A program made the translations under genes and the position numbers. A model generated the notes under the pieces. The model had not been told where the DNA came from, did not search any database, and saw only the letters and a list, made by a program, of their open reading frames with translations. A DNA stretch of 64,000 nucleotides from Dichelobacter nodosus (GTDB taxonomy: Bacteria > Pseudomonadota > Gammaproteobacteria > Cardiobacteriales > Cardiobacteriaceae): assembly GCF_001263335.1 (NCBI RefSeq), contig NZ_LGVW01000028.1, positions 222,001 through 286,000 of the forward strand, in the 5' to 3' direction. This document shows, in pieces, positions 1-7,338 of this stretch (positions within the stretch are counted from its first letter, which is position 1; each line of letters opens with the position of its first letter).

Positions 1-326
1 CGTGCCAGCGAGCGTTGTAATTCATCGTTTGTGGCTGTTTGTGCGGAAGCTCTTGCTAATACGACCAAATCAAGCAATTTTTTAAAACGGTATTGACGGA
101 AACTCTCACGCACCACGCGCTTTACACGATTGCGTTCATGAGCTCTAGCGATGTGACGCTTTGCAACGATGATTCCCAAACGAGCTCGCTCTTCGCCGCA
201 AAAACGTCCCAAAACGGTGAAATAACGGTCACTACTTCGCTGATCGGGCGTGGCAAAAACGCGGTCAAATTCTCCACGCTGTGTTAACCGCGCATTTTTT
301 GAAAAACGGTTATCGGGTGTTGCCAC
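1..326 (-). CDS. rnpA: Ribonuclease P protein component (partial, 3' end beyond window)
   Basis: The reverse strand reads from a GTG at 324-326 without a stop to the window edge, so about 108 residues are visible. RnpA is the small basic protein that helps the RNase P RNA cut tRNA 5' leaders. The signature ERNRVKRVVRESFR is visible at residues 64-77, and an aromatic/basic N-terminal part (RLTQRGEFDRVF) precedes it, as usual in the family. The GTG lies 2 bases after the rpmH stop, the classical rpmH-rnpA coupling. An ATG also lies here but in a frame that closes at once, so GTG is the better start. It is probably cotranscribed with rpmH. Confidence 0.93.
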   Translation of the reverse strand, partial: MATPDNRFSKNARLTQRGEFDRVFATPDQRSSDRYFTVLGRFCGEERARLGIIVAKRHIARAHERNRVKRVVRESFRQYRFKKLLDLVVLARASAQTATNDELQRSLA

Positions 327-328
327 AT

Positions 329-466
329 TTAAACCGTAAGACGATAACGACCTTTTGCACGACGGCGACTTAATACTTGACGACCATTTTTTGTTGCCAT
401 TCTGGCGCGAAAACCATGAGTGCGCTTACGGCTAAGATTACTGGGTTGGAAGGTACGCTTAGACAT
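329..466 (-). CDS. rpmH: 50S ribosomal protein L34
   Basis: A 45-codon reading frame starts [19 protein letters not shown] and ends in [12 protein letters not shown]. This is the highly conserved, very basic large-subunit protein L34, with the typical KRT(Y/F)QPS start and the family's usual 44-46 residue length. A ribosome binding site (CTCCT on the plus strand at 473-477, i.e. AGGAG) precedes the ATG, and a strong sigma-70-type promoter lies 34 bases further up. rnpA follows almost immediately. Unlike many gammaproteobacteria, no dnaA lies upstream; recR does. Confidence 0.98.
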   Translation of the reverse strand: MSKRTFQPSNLSRKRTHGFRARMATKNGRQVLSRRRAKGRYRLTV

Positions 467-499
467 TTTTAACTCCTAAGACAAAATTCAAAGCGCGGA

Positions 500-528
500 A
501 TCATACGCAGCCCCTTGAAAAAAGTCAA
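500..528 (-). promoter_or_regulatory. sigma-70-type promoter of rpmH-rnpA
   Basis: On the minus strand a -35 box TTGACT (523-528) and a -10 box TATGAT (500-505) are separated by exactly 17 bases. The predicted start of transcription is about 25-30 bases before the rpmH ATG. This near-consensus promoter fits a ribosomal protein gene and separates rpmH from recR. Confidence 0.85.
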
Positions 529-571
529 TTAAAAACATCGCGCGGCAAAATGTTTGCCATCATCAAAAAAT

Positions 572-1177
572 TTATAACTCATGATAGTGATCGCGGCTTT
601 GAAATGCGTGATGCAACGTTTGTTTATCGATATAAGATAATTCACTGCCCAGCGGCACGCCATAAGCTAAACGGGTGGCTTGAATGCCGTGTTTAGCCGC
701 CAGTTCGGCTAAAAAATACGCCGTCGTTTCGCCCTCAAGCGTGGCATTGGTCGCCAATACGAGTTCAGAAATAGCCTCATTTGCCAACCGATCATCTAAA
801 ATATCCATGCCCAACGCTTCTGGTCCCATACCATCGAGCGGCGCAATATGTCCCATTAAAACAAAGAATAAACCGCGATAATCGGTTGCTTGTTCAATCG
901 CGATAACGTCTGCCGGCGTTTCCACAACGCAAATTTGCTGCCGATTGCGCAACGGATCGGCACACAATAAACACACTTCAGCATCGCTTAAATTGCGGCA
1001 ATAACGGCAGCGCTGCACCGTCGCCAGCGCCGTTGTTAACGCCTTTGCTAACGTTGCCGCTTCAGCATTTTTCTTTAACAATAAATCCAAAGCCATACGT
1101 TGCGCCGTTTTTTTCCCAACGCCGGATAAACACGTCAACGCCTGCACTAATGCATCAAAACTGGGTGAAAATGACAT
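572..1177 (-). CDS. recR: Recombination mediator protein RecR
   Basis: This 201-residue protein has the usual RecR length. It contains a helix-hairpin-helix near residues 11-30 (LTCLSGVGKKTAQRMAL), a four-cysteine zinc finger (C57, C60, C69, C72) and a Toprim domain from about residue 80 (ICVVETPADVIAIE). With RecF and RecO it loads RecA onto gapped DNA. Its ATG directly follows the ybaB stop, giving the conserved dnaX-ybaB-recR order. A weak hairpin (GGCAAA-CAT-TTTGCC, about 549-563) lies after the stop and could end the transcript, but it is short. Confidence 0.97.
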   Translation of the reverse strand: MSFSPSFDALVQALTCLSGVGKKTAQRMALDLLLKKNAEAATLAKALTTALATVQRCRYCRNLSDAEVCLLCADPLRNRQQICVVETPADVIAIEQATDYRGLFFVLMGHIAPLDGMGPEALGMDILDDRLANEAISELVLATNATLEGETTAYFLAELAAKHGIQATRLAYGVPLGSELSYIDKQTLHHAFQSRDHYHEL

Positions 1178-1504
1178 TTAAAAAGGTAATTTAAATCCAT
1201 TAGGCAAATTCAATCCCGCAGTAATCGCGCTCATTTCTCGTTGCGTTAATTCTTGCACTTTTTGCACCGCATCATTAAATGCTGCGGCGATTAACGCCTC
1301 TAAAATTTCTGGAGATTCTTGTTGTGCTTCTTTTGAAATATGTACGCGTTCGCAACCATAATGACCATTTAAAACAATCTCAACTGCGCCCGCACCCGAT
1401 TGACCTGTGACCGTTTTATTAACCAAATCCGCCTGCATTTTTTGCATATTTTCTTGAACTTCTTGGGCTTTTTTCATCATACTGCCCAATCCACTTTTTA
1501 TCAT
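1178..1504 (-). CDS. ybaB: YbaB/EbfC family nucleoid-associated protein
   Basis: The 108-residue protein starts MIKSGLGSMMKKAQEVQENM and contains the family's central strand region (VEIVLNGHYGCERVHISKEA) and the C-terminal part ending in LPNGFKLPF. YbaB-family proteins are small dimers that bind DNA and bulge out from the nucleoid. The start codon overlaps the end of dnaX by 4 bases and recR follows without a gap, so the three genes are one translationally coupled operon. The exact cellular role of the family is not settled. Confidence 0.95.
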   Translation of the reverse strand: MIKSGLGSMMKKAQEVQENMQKMQADLVNKTVTGQSGAGAVEIVLNGHYGCERVHISKEAQQESPEILEALIAAAFNDAVQKVQELTQREMSAITAGLNLPNGFKLPF

Positions 1505-3498
1505 ATCGATTCCTTTTTATCTAAAACACAAATACTGTCGCGCATAATTTTACCGTGAAAATCGGTCATCAAAGTACGCACGACGGGATTTTGAAGCAAT
1601 TTTTGCTTTGCCATTTGATGCATCTGATCGGATTCTTGCTGACGTAACATCGCGGGCGTTGCGATCGTATCGTCAAACGTAATGCTCACCGCGATTTTTC
1701 TGGCACACGATGCGCTTAAAATTCGCGTTAAATCCGCCAAACGTTGCTCATTTACCCACGATGCCGCAGCGGATAAAACTGCCAACTGCAAGCTATCATT
1801 TTGAAAAGAAACAGGAATACTTTGTTCCACAAGCGACTGCAAAAAAACATCTTCCACGGGCAAAGTATTTAAAAACTGCGACCACAATTGCAATTGATTA
1901 ACCGCTTGCTCCAATTGAATAACGGATTTATTTTCTGACGATTTCAGCGGCACGGTATTCATTTCTAATTCATCGTTATGCCACGGCGGTAAATCCACAT
2001 CATTATTATCCGGCACATCATTTTCTGACGATTCCAGCGGCGCGGTATTTATCATTTCTAATTCATCATCACGCCACGGCGGCATATCCGCATCATTGTC
2101 ATTCGGCACATCATTTTCTGACGCTTCCGCCGGCGCGGTATTCATCATTTCTAATTCATCATCACGCCACGGCGGCAAATCGACACCGTTATTATCCGGC
2201 GCATCATTTTCTAACGGTTCTGCCGGCGCGGTGTTTATCATTTCTGATTCATCATCATGCCACGGCGGTAAATCCACATCATTATTATCCGGTACATCAT
2301 TTTCTGACGATTCCAGCGGCGCGGTATTCATTTCTGATTCATCATCACGCCACGGCGGTAAATCCACATCGTTATCCGGTTCTGGAATGATGTGTTTTTC
2401 GGATATCGTCGTTTCTGGAAGCAACGGCTGCAATGCAATCATGCGTAAAAACGTCATTTCCAACGCCACGCGCATATCGGGCTGATAAGGCATACTTTGC
2501 CAAGCATCGCTGATAATTTGATACCACAATTGCACCAATTCCACAGGCAATTGTTGCGCTAAACGCACCAAGGTTTGATCAATTTCATTTGGGTTTTGCT
2601 GCGCTTGCAATTGCGCGACGGTAATTTGTTGTAATCCTTGAAAAACATGCCGTAAAACGTCCATATAATCGGGCGAAAAAGCATCTAATTCTGTCAAAAT
2701 CGCCCGCACCGCCCGCGCATCGCTTTCGGCAATTTTCGTTAACAAACGATAAATCTGCGCCGTGGGCACCGCGCCCAATAAATAAGCCACATCATCGGTT
2801 TTCACTACGCCTTGCCCGTAAGCGATGGCTTGATCCAAAAAGCTCAAGCCGTCCCGCATACTGCCGCGCGCTGCCTGCGCTAAAAGCACCAATGCTTCTG
2901 CTTCATAATCAATGCGTTCTACTTGCAAAATATGCGCTAAATGCTGCCGCAATTGTTCAGGATTAATATTTTTGAGATGAAATTGTAAACACCGCGATAA
3001 AACGGTTGTCGGCACTTTTTGAATATCTGTGGTAGCAAGAATAAATTTAACGTGCGGCGGCGGTTCTTCCAAAGTTTTTAACAATGCGTTAAAACTTTCC
3101 CGCGTAAACATATGCACTTCATCAATCAAATAAACCTTATAACGTCCTTTAACGGGCGCATAAGGCAGGTTATCGAGCAACTCTTTAGTTTCATCGATTC
3201 CGCGCCGAGAAGCGGCATCTACTTCAATTAAATCAGGAAAACGACCTTGATCAATTTCTAAACAATGTTCACATTGTCCGCAAGGTTGAGCGCTGGTGCC
3301 GTTAATTAAACAATTAAGCGATTTGGCATAAATGCGCGCGAGAGAGGTTTTACCGACGCCGCGCGTACCGGTAAAAAGATAGGCGTGATGAAGGCGATCA
3401 TGATCTAAGGCATAACTTAGCGCTTGCGTAATATGCTGCTGCCCTACGAGTTCACGAAATGTTTTGGGTCGCCATTTTCGTGCTAAAACCTGATACAT
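1501..3498 (-). CDS. dnaX: DNA polymerase III subunit tau/gamma (clamp loader), with internal acidic repeats
   Basis: This 665-residue clamp-loader ATPase opens and loads the sliding clamp. Visible motifs are Walker A GTRGVGKTS (44-52), four zinc-binding cysteines (C63, C73, C76, C79), Walker B DEVH (126-129) and the SRC sensor (168-170). Domain III ends near residue 360. Between it and the C-terminal tau part (about 530-665) lie five copies of a roughly 31-residue acidic unit with DLPPW at its core; the PPW positions are 381, 411, 442, 473 and 504. By eye I found no A-AAA-AAG slippery site, so a short gamma form is not evident. ybaB and recR follow, and ffs lies just upstream. Confidence 0.97.
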   Translation of the reverse strand: MYQVLARKWRPKTFRELVGQQHITQALSYALDHDRLHHAYLFTGTRGVGKTSLARIYAKSLNCLINGTSAQPCGQCEHCLEIDQGRFPDLIEVDAASRRGIDETKELLDNLPYAPVKGRYKVYLIDEVHMFTRESFNALLKTLEEPPPHVKFILATTDIQKVPTTVLSRCLQFHLKNINPEQLRQHLAHILQVERIDYEAEALVLLAQAARGSMRDGLSFLDQAIAYGQGVVKTDDVAYLLGAVPTAQIYRLLTKIAESDARAVRAILTELDAFSPDYMDVLRHVFQGLQQITVAQLQAQQNPNEIDQTLVRLAQQLPVELVQLWYQIISDAWQSMPYQPDMRVALEMTFLRMIALQPLLPETTISEKHIIPEPDNDVDLPPWRDDESEMNTAPLESSENDVPDNNDVDLPPWHDDESEMINTAPAEPLENDAPDNNGVDLPPWRDDELEMMNTAPAEASENDVPNDNDADMPPWRDDELEMINTAPLESSENDVPDNNDVDLPPWHNDELEMNTVPLKSSENKSVIQLEQAVNQLQLWSQFLNTLPVEDVFLQSLVEQSIPVSFQNDSLQLAVLSAAASWVNEQRLADLTRILSASCARKIAVSITFDDTIATPAMLRQQESDQMHQMAKQKLLQNPVVRTLMTDFHGKIMRDSICVLDKKESI
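1922..2375 (-). repeat. In-frame tandem repeat inside dnaX (about 4.5 units of 90-93 bp)
   Basis: The plus-strand word ccacggcgg recurs at 1981, 2074, 2167, 2260 and 2350, i.e. spacings of 93, 93, 93 and 90 bases. Each unit encodes an acidic stretch containing DLPPW or DMPPW followed by (R/H)(D/N)DE(S/L)EM and a SSENDVPDN-like linker. The spacings are multiples of three, so the frame is kept. Units differ by several substitutions, some silent, so the array is not brand new. Confidence 0.95.
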
Positions 3499-3522
3499 AA
3501 ATCGTTACCCTCAAAAACAAAG

Positions 3523-3627
3523 AGGTCTGTACCAGCACCCTTCGGCACCCAAATCACCGCTACCGCTGCTTCCTTCCGGACCTGACGGGGTTGACGGCTT
3601 ATTGTCGCGAAGAACCAATACAGACCA
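3523..3627 (-). ncRNA. ffs: Signal recognition particle RNA (4.5S RNA)
   Basis: On the minus strand the invariant SRP core GTCAGGTCCGGAAGGAAGCA is present in the apical region. The ends pair with each other: GGTCTGTA near 3619-3626 with TACAGACC near 3524-3531, giving the single long hairpin of about 105 nt expected for bacterial 4.5S RNA. It binds Ffh and targets membrane proteins to the translocon. A consensus-like promoter lies directly upstream. The 3' end is only 25 bases from the dnaX start codon and no strong terminator lies between, so read-through into dnaX is likely. Confidence 0.96.
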
Positions 3628-3634
3628 GTGCGCG

Positions 3635-3662
3635 ATTATAAAGTAAAAAAAGCAAAAAGCAA
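3635..3662 (-). promoter_or_regulatory. Promoter of ffs
   Basis: On the minus strand a perfect -10 box TATAAT (3635-3640) lies 16 bases after a -35-like TTGCTT (3657-3662). The -10 box is about 8 bases before the predicted 5' end of the 4.5S RNA, where transcription should start. The spacer is T-rich. Confidence 0.8.
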
Positions 3663-3704
3663 TCATCAATTAAAAAGAATAGATAATATTTTGAAACCAA
3701 AAAA

Positions 3705-5141
3705 CTAATGGCACACCAAACTCACCATAATGCCCGTATTACTCAAAATCGCATCGCACGGCTTATCGGCTCCTGATGGATAATGCGTTTCGCACCAACT
3801 GCCATCTAAAGCCTGCCCGTTGATTTGGCACACCCGCGGACTATCCCCAAATTTCAATATTCCCGACAATTTATTAAAACTATATTTTTTCGCCGGCACG
3901 TAAGTTGATAATTCCGTTTTTTGCGCTTGTTCTGCGGCTTCTTTTTCCGCTTGCGCCGTACGAACGGCTTGCAACTGCGCCAAACGCATTTGCTCCTGTT
4001 GCATTCTTTCCAATTCCATTTGCTTTTGTTGCGCTTGTAATAACGCTTGCTGGCGCCGTTTTTGTTCTTCTTGCTGTGCTTTTTGCTTTTCGGCGATCAA
4101 TTGCGCGGCTTGCGCGCGCTCCGTTCTTTCGGCGGCGGCTGCTTTTGCTGCCACCAATTGCGCTTGTTGCAATGCGGCTTGTGCTTTTTGTTCTGCCAAC
4201 AAATTGCGCGACGTTTGCCGCAATGGAATTTTTTGTGACGCGGGCGCGTCTAACATATCGCGCAACGTATTTTTAACATCTTCATGATGAATCGTATTTT
4301 TGGACTCAACAAAATTCATCTGTGCAACGTGTTTTTGCAATTGCGCAGCAACAAGACGCTCTCGTTCTAAAGCTTTTTGTTGCTCGCGTTCTTCAAACTG
4401 TTTGCGGGCGATTTCTTGTTGCCGCAAACGTTCCGCCGCTGCTTTTTTTTGTTGTTCTCGTTGTTTTTTTGCAATTAACTGATTTTTTTCAATTTGTTTT
4501 TTATTATTTTCGTTTTCCGTCAACATAATTTGATAAATGAGCCGGTCATCGATAAAGCTATAAGTTAACCACGGCAATTGATATTGTTTTCGCAGCGCGA
4601 TTAACGCCTCTTGCGTTTTTTTACCAATAATACCGTCCGCGCCGCCGGCAGCATAACCAAAGTGATTTAAACGCTGCTGAACTTTAGCCGTTAAACGGCG
4701 GTTAAAAATCCGCAGCCAATCCGCCGTGATTTTGCCGGTAGTTTTTTGTTTTTGTGATTTCTGAAACGCTTTGATGCCCGATTGCGTATCTTGATTATAA
4801 ACGCCATCAATAACACCGGCGTCAAAATCCAAAAAGCGCAATCCCGTTTGAATTAAACGAATTAAAGCGCTGGAATATTCGCCTTCTTTGGCTACTTTTT
4901 GTTTGACTAACCATTGCTGCAATTCGCTCGCACCGCCCATTGCCGCTAAATCATAAAGCGTTAAACCATATTCATCGCTCACATCAATCGCGCATTGATT
5001 TGCCAGATAACGGGCTACAACATTTTGCTCGCCACGATAAACTGCCGCAAATAACGGCTCTTTATTTTGGCAATCGAACGCAAAAGCTAAAGTATGAATG
5101 GAAAATAATCCGAAAAATAACACTCTTGAAATGGTGCTCAT
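3705..5141 (-). CDS. Secreted ankyrin-like / peptidoglycan-binding / coiled-coil protein, function unknown
   Basis: This protein of about 478 residues begins with a signal peptide (STISRVLFFGLFSIHTLAFA). Next comes an ankyrin-like segment (EPLFAAVYRGEQNVVARYLA; GLTLYDLAAMGG), then two peptidoglycan-binding-type repeats (AGVIDGVYNQDTQSGIKAFQ and GGADGIIGKKTQEALIAL). A long Q/K/A/E-rich coiled-coil of about 200 residues follows, and a C-terminal domain of about 55 residues with four cysteines. An ATG at 5141 gives a clean signal peptide; a GTG at 5153 overlapping the nudF stop is the alternative. It probably sits in the periplasm and touches the wall. I do not recognise the whole architecture; the C-terminal domain is unassigned. 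Confidence 0.85.
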   Translation of the reverse strand: MSTISRVLFFGLFSIHTLAFAFDCQNKEPLFAAVYRGEQNVVARYLANQCAIDVSDEYGLTLYDLAAMGGASELQQWLVKQKVAKEGEYSSALIRLIQTGLRFLDFDAGVIDGVYNQDTQSGIKAFQKSQKQKTTGKITADWLRIFNRRLTAKVQQRLNHFGYAAGGADGIIGKKTQEALIALRKQYQLPWLTYSFIDDRLIYQIMLTENENNKKQIEKNQLIAKKQREQQKKAAAERLRQQEIARKQFEEREQQKALERERLVAAQLQKHVAQMNFVESKNTIHHEDVKNTLRDMLDAPASQKIPLRQTSRNLLAEQKAQAALQQAQLVAAKAAAAERTERAQAAQLIAEKQKAQQEEQKRRQQALLQAQQKQMELERMQQEQMRLAQLQAVRTAQAEKEAAEQAQKTELSTYVPAKKYSFNKLSGILKFGDSPRVCQINGQALDGSWCETHYPSGADKPCDAILSNTGIMVSLVCH

Positions 5142-5149
5142 GAATTGGC

Positions 5150-5743
5150 TCACTTAAATAAAGAAACGCGATCGCGCAAGAAAAACGCCTGTAAAGCTAA
5201 TAATAACGTTGCATTACGAATTACCCCTTCTTGTAACCAACGTTGCGCTTGTTGCCGAGAAACCCGCATCACACGAATATCTTCACCTTCTTCATGCAAT
5301 CCGGTTAGCGGCTGAATTTTATTCACATCGACGCGTGCAAAATATAAATGAGTCACGGCGCCACTTCCGCCGGGACTCGCAAAATAACGCATTACCGGCA
5401 GCAACTCTTCTGCCGGCGTGCCAATTTCTTCTTGTAATTCGCGCTGAATACACTGTTCTGGCGATTCATTTGCCTTATCCATAAAACCTGCCACAATCTC
5501 CACGCTCCAAGGCTTTTCACCAGCTGCCAGCAAACCAATTCTAAATTGTTCAATAAAAACAAACTCATCCGTATTAGGATCATAAGGAAGCGCAGCAACA
5601 ACGCCGCCGGTGCCGAGACATTCGCGCGCCAATGCACCGCTCCACCCACCGCTAAAATATTGAAAATCAACCAAATAACGCGTTATTTTAAAAAAACCGT
5701 GATAAACTTCTTCACAATTCAAAATACGGTATTTATATTCCAC
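5150..5743 (-). CDS. nudF: NudF-type Nudix hydrolase (ADP-ribose pyrophosphatase)
   Basis: The protein (197 residues from the chosen GTG) hydrolyses ADP-ribose to AMP and ribose phosphate. The Nudix box is GFMDKANESPEQCIQREL followed by QEEIG; it has one residue more than the usual five between G and the first E. FASPGGSGAVTHLYFARV and EGEDIRVMRVS match the ADP-ribose pyrophosphatase subgroup. The frame is open further upstream to 5875, but that part overlaps nlpD by 130 bases and has no family similarity. A GTG at 5741-5743 with AAGG seven bases ahead, 1 base after the nlpD stop, fits the usual start. It is part of a surE-nlpD-nudF transcription unit. Confidence 0.88.
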   Translation of the reverse strand: MEYKYRILNCEEVYHGFFKITRYLVDFQYFSGGWSGALARECLGTGGVVAALPYDPNTDEFVFIEQFRIGLLAAGEKPWSVEIVAGFMDKANESPEQCIQRELQEEIGTPAEELLPVMRYFASPGGSGAVTHLYFARVDVNKIQPLTGLHEEGEDIRVMRVSRQQAQRWLQEGVIRNATLLLALQAFFLRDRVSLFK

Positions 5744-5744
5744 A

Positions 5745-6446
5745 TCAATACCTTGGTGAAGTTCCGATATAAATATGTGGATTAACGGGTTTACCTTGTT
5801 TTCTGGTTTCAAAATGCAACATTGGCGTACTATTTGCCGCAATCCCCATAGTGCCAATTGCTTGACCGGCGGCAATTGTTTGTCCTTCGCGCACTAAAAT
5901 TTCATCTAAAAAACCATAAGCTGACAAAATTCTTCCGGGGTGTTGAATAATCACCATGCGCCCAAAACCAGATAATCCTGTTCCGGTATACGCCACTTCT
6001 CCAGACGCCGCAGCGACGATTTTTTGTCCGCGCTGACCACTGATGCGGATACCTTGTTTACCCGGCGCGTTAGAAGAGAAATTTTGCGCCAAATCTCCTC
6101 GTGTCGGCCAAATCCAACCGCTCATACCGGTAGCGGTAACTTCTGGAACGATTATGCGCTCGCGCATTACGCCGATCGGCGGAATCGTTTGCAAAGCTTC
6201 TCCAGCTAATATACGGTTTTTATTAGTAATATTATTCCAACGCGCTAATTCATCAATATCCAAACCATAGCGCCACGCGATGCCGAATAAAGTATCGCCT
6301 TTTTGAATCATATAGGGCGCACCGGGTTTTAAGGCGCCGCGTTGTCCGTGTAATTCATACGGCGAGGGGTAAGAATGGCAACCAGCAATAATTACTGCTG
6401 CTGTCAGTAAAAAACCAATCCATAACTGCTTTACATTTTTTTTCAT
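5745..6446 (-). CDS. nlpD: NlpD-like lipoprotein, LysM plus degenerate M23 (LytM) domain
   Basis: The 233-residue protein starts MKKNVKQLWIGFLL and has a lipobox ending IIAGC, so it should be an outer-membrane lipoprotein. A LysM domain (MIQKGDTLFGIAWRYGLDID) precedes a LytM/M23 domain. The metal-binding H and D of active M23 enzymes are missing (QGIRISGQ replaces HxGxD), as in E. coli NlpD, which does not cut wall itself but activates the amidase AmiC at the septum. The ATG overlaps the surE stop as ATGA. surE-nlpD adjacency is classical, but pcm between them and rpoS after them are absent. Confidence 0.92.
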   Translation of the reverse strand: MKKNVKQLWIGFLLTAAVIIAGCHSYPSPYELHGQRGALKPGAPYMIQKGDTLFGIAWRYGLDIDELARWNNITNKNRILAGEALQTIPPIGVMRERIIVPEVTATGMSGWIWPTRGDLAQNFSSNAPGKQGIRISGQRGQKIVAAASGEVAYTGTGLSGFGRMVIIQHPGRILSAYGFLDEILVREGQTIAAGQAIGTMGIAANSTPMLHFETRKQGKPVNPHIYIGTSPRY

Positions 6447-7195
6447 CTCATAGGCTCCAACCAATGTTTCACCGCTTCCAGTTGATCATCATGCGTCACA
6501 TCAAACTGCAATGGCGTAATCGACACAAATCCCTGTTCAATGGCAGCAAAATCGCTTCCCTCATCAGCTAAAAACCCCCCTTTATTCGCCCCAATCCAAT
6601 AACATTCCTCTTGCCGCGGATTGATCATTTTTTCCAGCGGACGCTCCTGACGACATTGTCCCAATCGCGTCACGCGTATCCCCCGAATTTCTGCCCGCGG
6701 CAAATCCGGAATATTGATATTCAACAGCGTAGCGCCGGTTAATGGATTTTTTTTAAAAAAGGAGAATAAATCTAACACAATCTGCGCAGTATCCGCGAGA
6801 TGTTTGGGACGATGGGCAACATTGGAAATTGCCAACGCTGGAAATTTTAAATACCGCCCTTCAAAAGCCGCCGCAACCGTGCCCGAATAAAGCACATCAT
6901 CGCCCAAATTTGCTCCACAATTAATGCCCGAAATCACCATATCTGGCACTTCATCAAAATAACCACCCACCGCCACGCGCACACAATCTGCCGGCGTACC
7001 ATTTACGCTATAAATCGCGTTGCCGTGAGTTTGCACGGTTAAAGGTCGTGTTAATGTTAGAGCATGACTAACGCCGCTGCAGTTGCTTTCCGGCGCCATC
7101 ACGATCAAGCGCTCAACGGCGCCCTCCATCACTTCCACCAATGCGCGCATTCCCGCCGATGCATAGCCATCATCGTTAGATAGCAGCAAAAACAT
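6443..7195 (-). CDS. surE: 5'/3'-nucleotidase SurE
   Basis: The 250-residue protein starts MFLLLSNDDGYASAGMRAL, with the metal-binding NDDG motif of SurE at its N-terminus. S/N-rich active-site segments follow (MAPESNCSGVSHALTL, VNGTPADCVRVA, SGINCGANLGDDVLYSGTV). SurE dephosphorylates nucleotides in the cytoplasm, mainly under stress. The ATG at 7195 has AAAGGAG six bases ahead; an ATG six codons upstream is less likely. It is the first gene of surE-nlpD-nudF and diverges from the NERD gene. Confidence 0.96.
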   Translation of the reverse strand: MFLLLSNDDGYASAGMRALVEVMEGAVERLIVMAPESNCSGVSHALTLTRPLTVQTHGNAIYSVNGTPADCVRVAVGGYFDEVPDMVISGINCGANLGDDVLYSGTVAAAFEGRYLKFPALAISNVAHRPKHLADTAQIVLDLFSFFKKNPLTGATLLNINIPDLPRAEIRGIRVTRLGQCRQERPLEKMINPRQEECYWIGANKGGFLADEGSDFAAIEQGFVSITPLQFDVTHDDQLEAVKHWLEPMR

Positions 7196-7338
7196 AATCG
7201 CTCCTTTGATCAAAATTGAGGTTAGAGTGTACCGAAAGGTTGCTAACTTTCAACAAATTTATCATCATAAACCGCCCCGCGATTGCTCCCATAACGAAAT
7301 TCGTTTTTTTGCTGACGGTTTGAGTGTAAAGGAAGATA

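Noticed and set aside
1922-2375. Tandem repeats as a CRISPR array
   Set aside because: The repeats are adjacent, 90-93 bp long, keep the dnaX frame and have no spacers.
2096-2485. 129-codon frame opposite dnaX
   Set aside because: It is produced by the in-frame repeat of dnaX; its serine-rich repeat mirrors the acidic units and no start context supports it.
1501-3498. Programmed frameshift site giving a gamma subunit
   Set aside because: No A-AAA-AAG on the minus strand was found by eye; a weaker site cannot be excluded.
3905-4528. Several 60-120 codon frames on plus over the coiled-coil gene
   Set aside because: They lie opposite a Q/K/A-rich coiled-coil and look like antisense artefacts (F/L/R rich).
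5744-5875. N-terminal extension of NudF
   Set aside because: It overlaps nlpD, lacks family similarity, and a GTG with ribosome binding site lies right after the nlpD stop.
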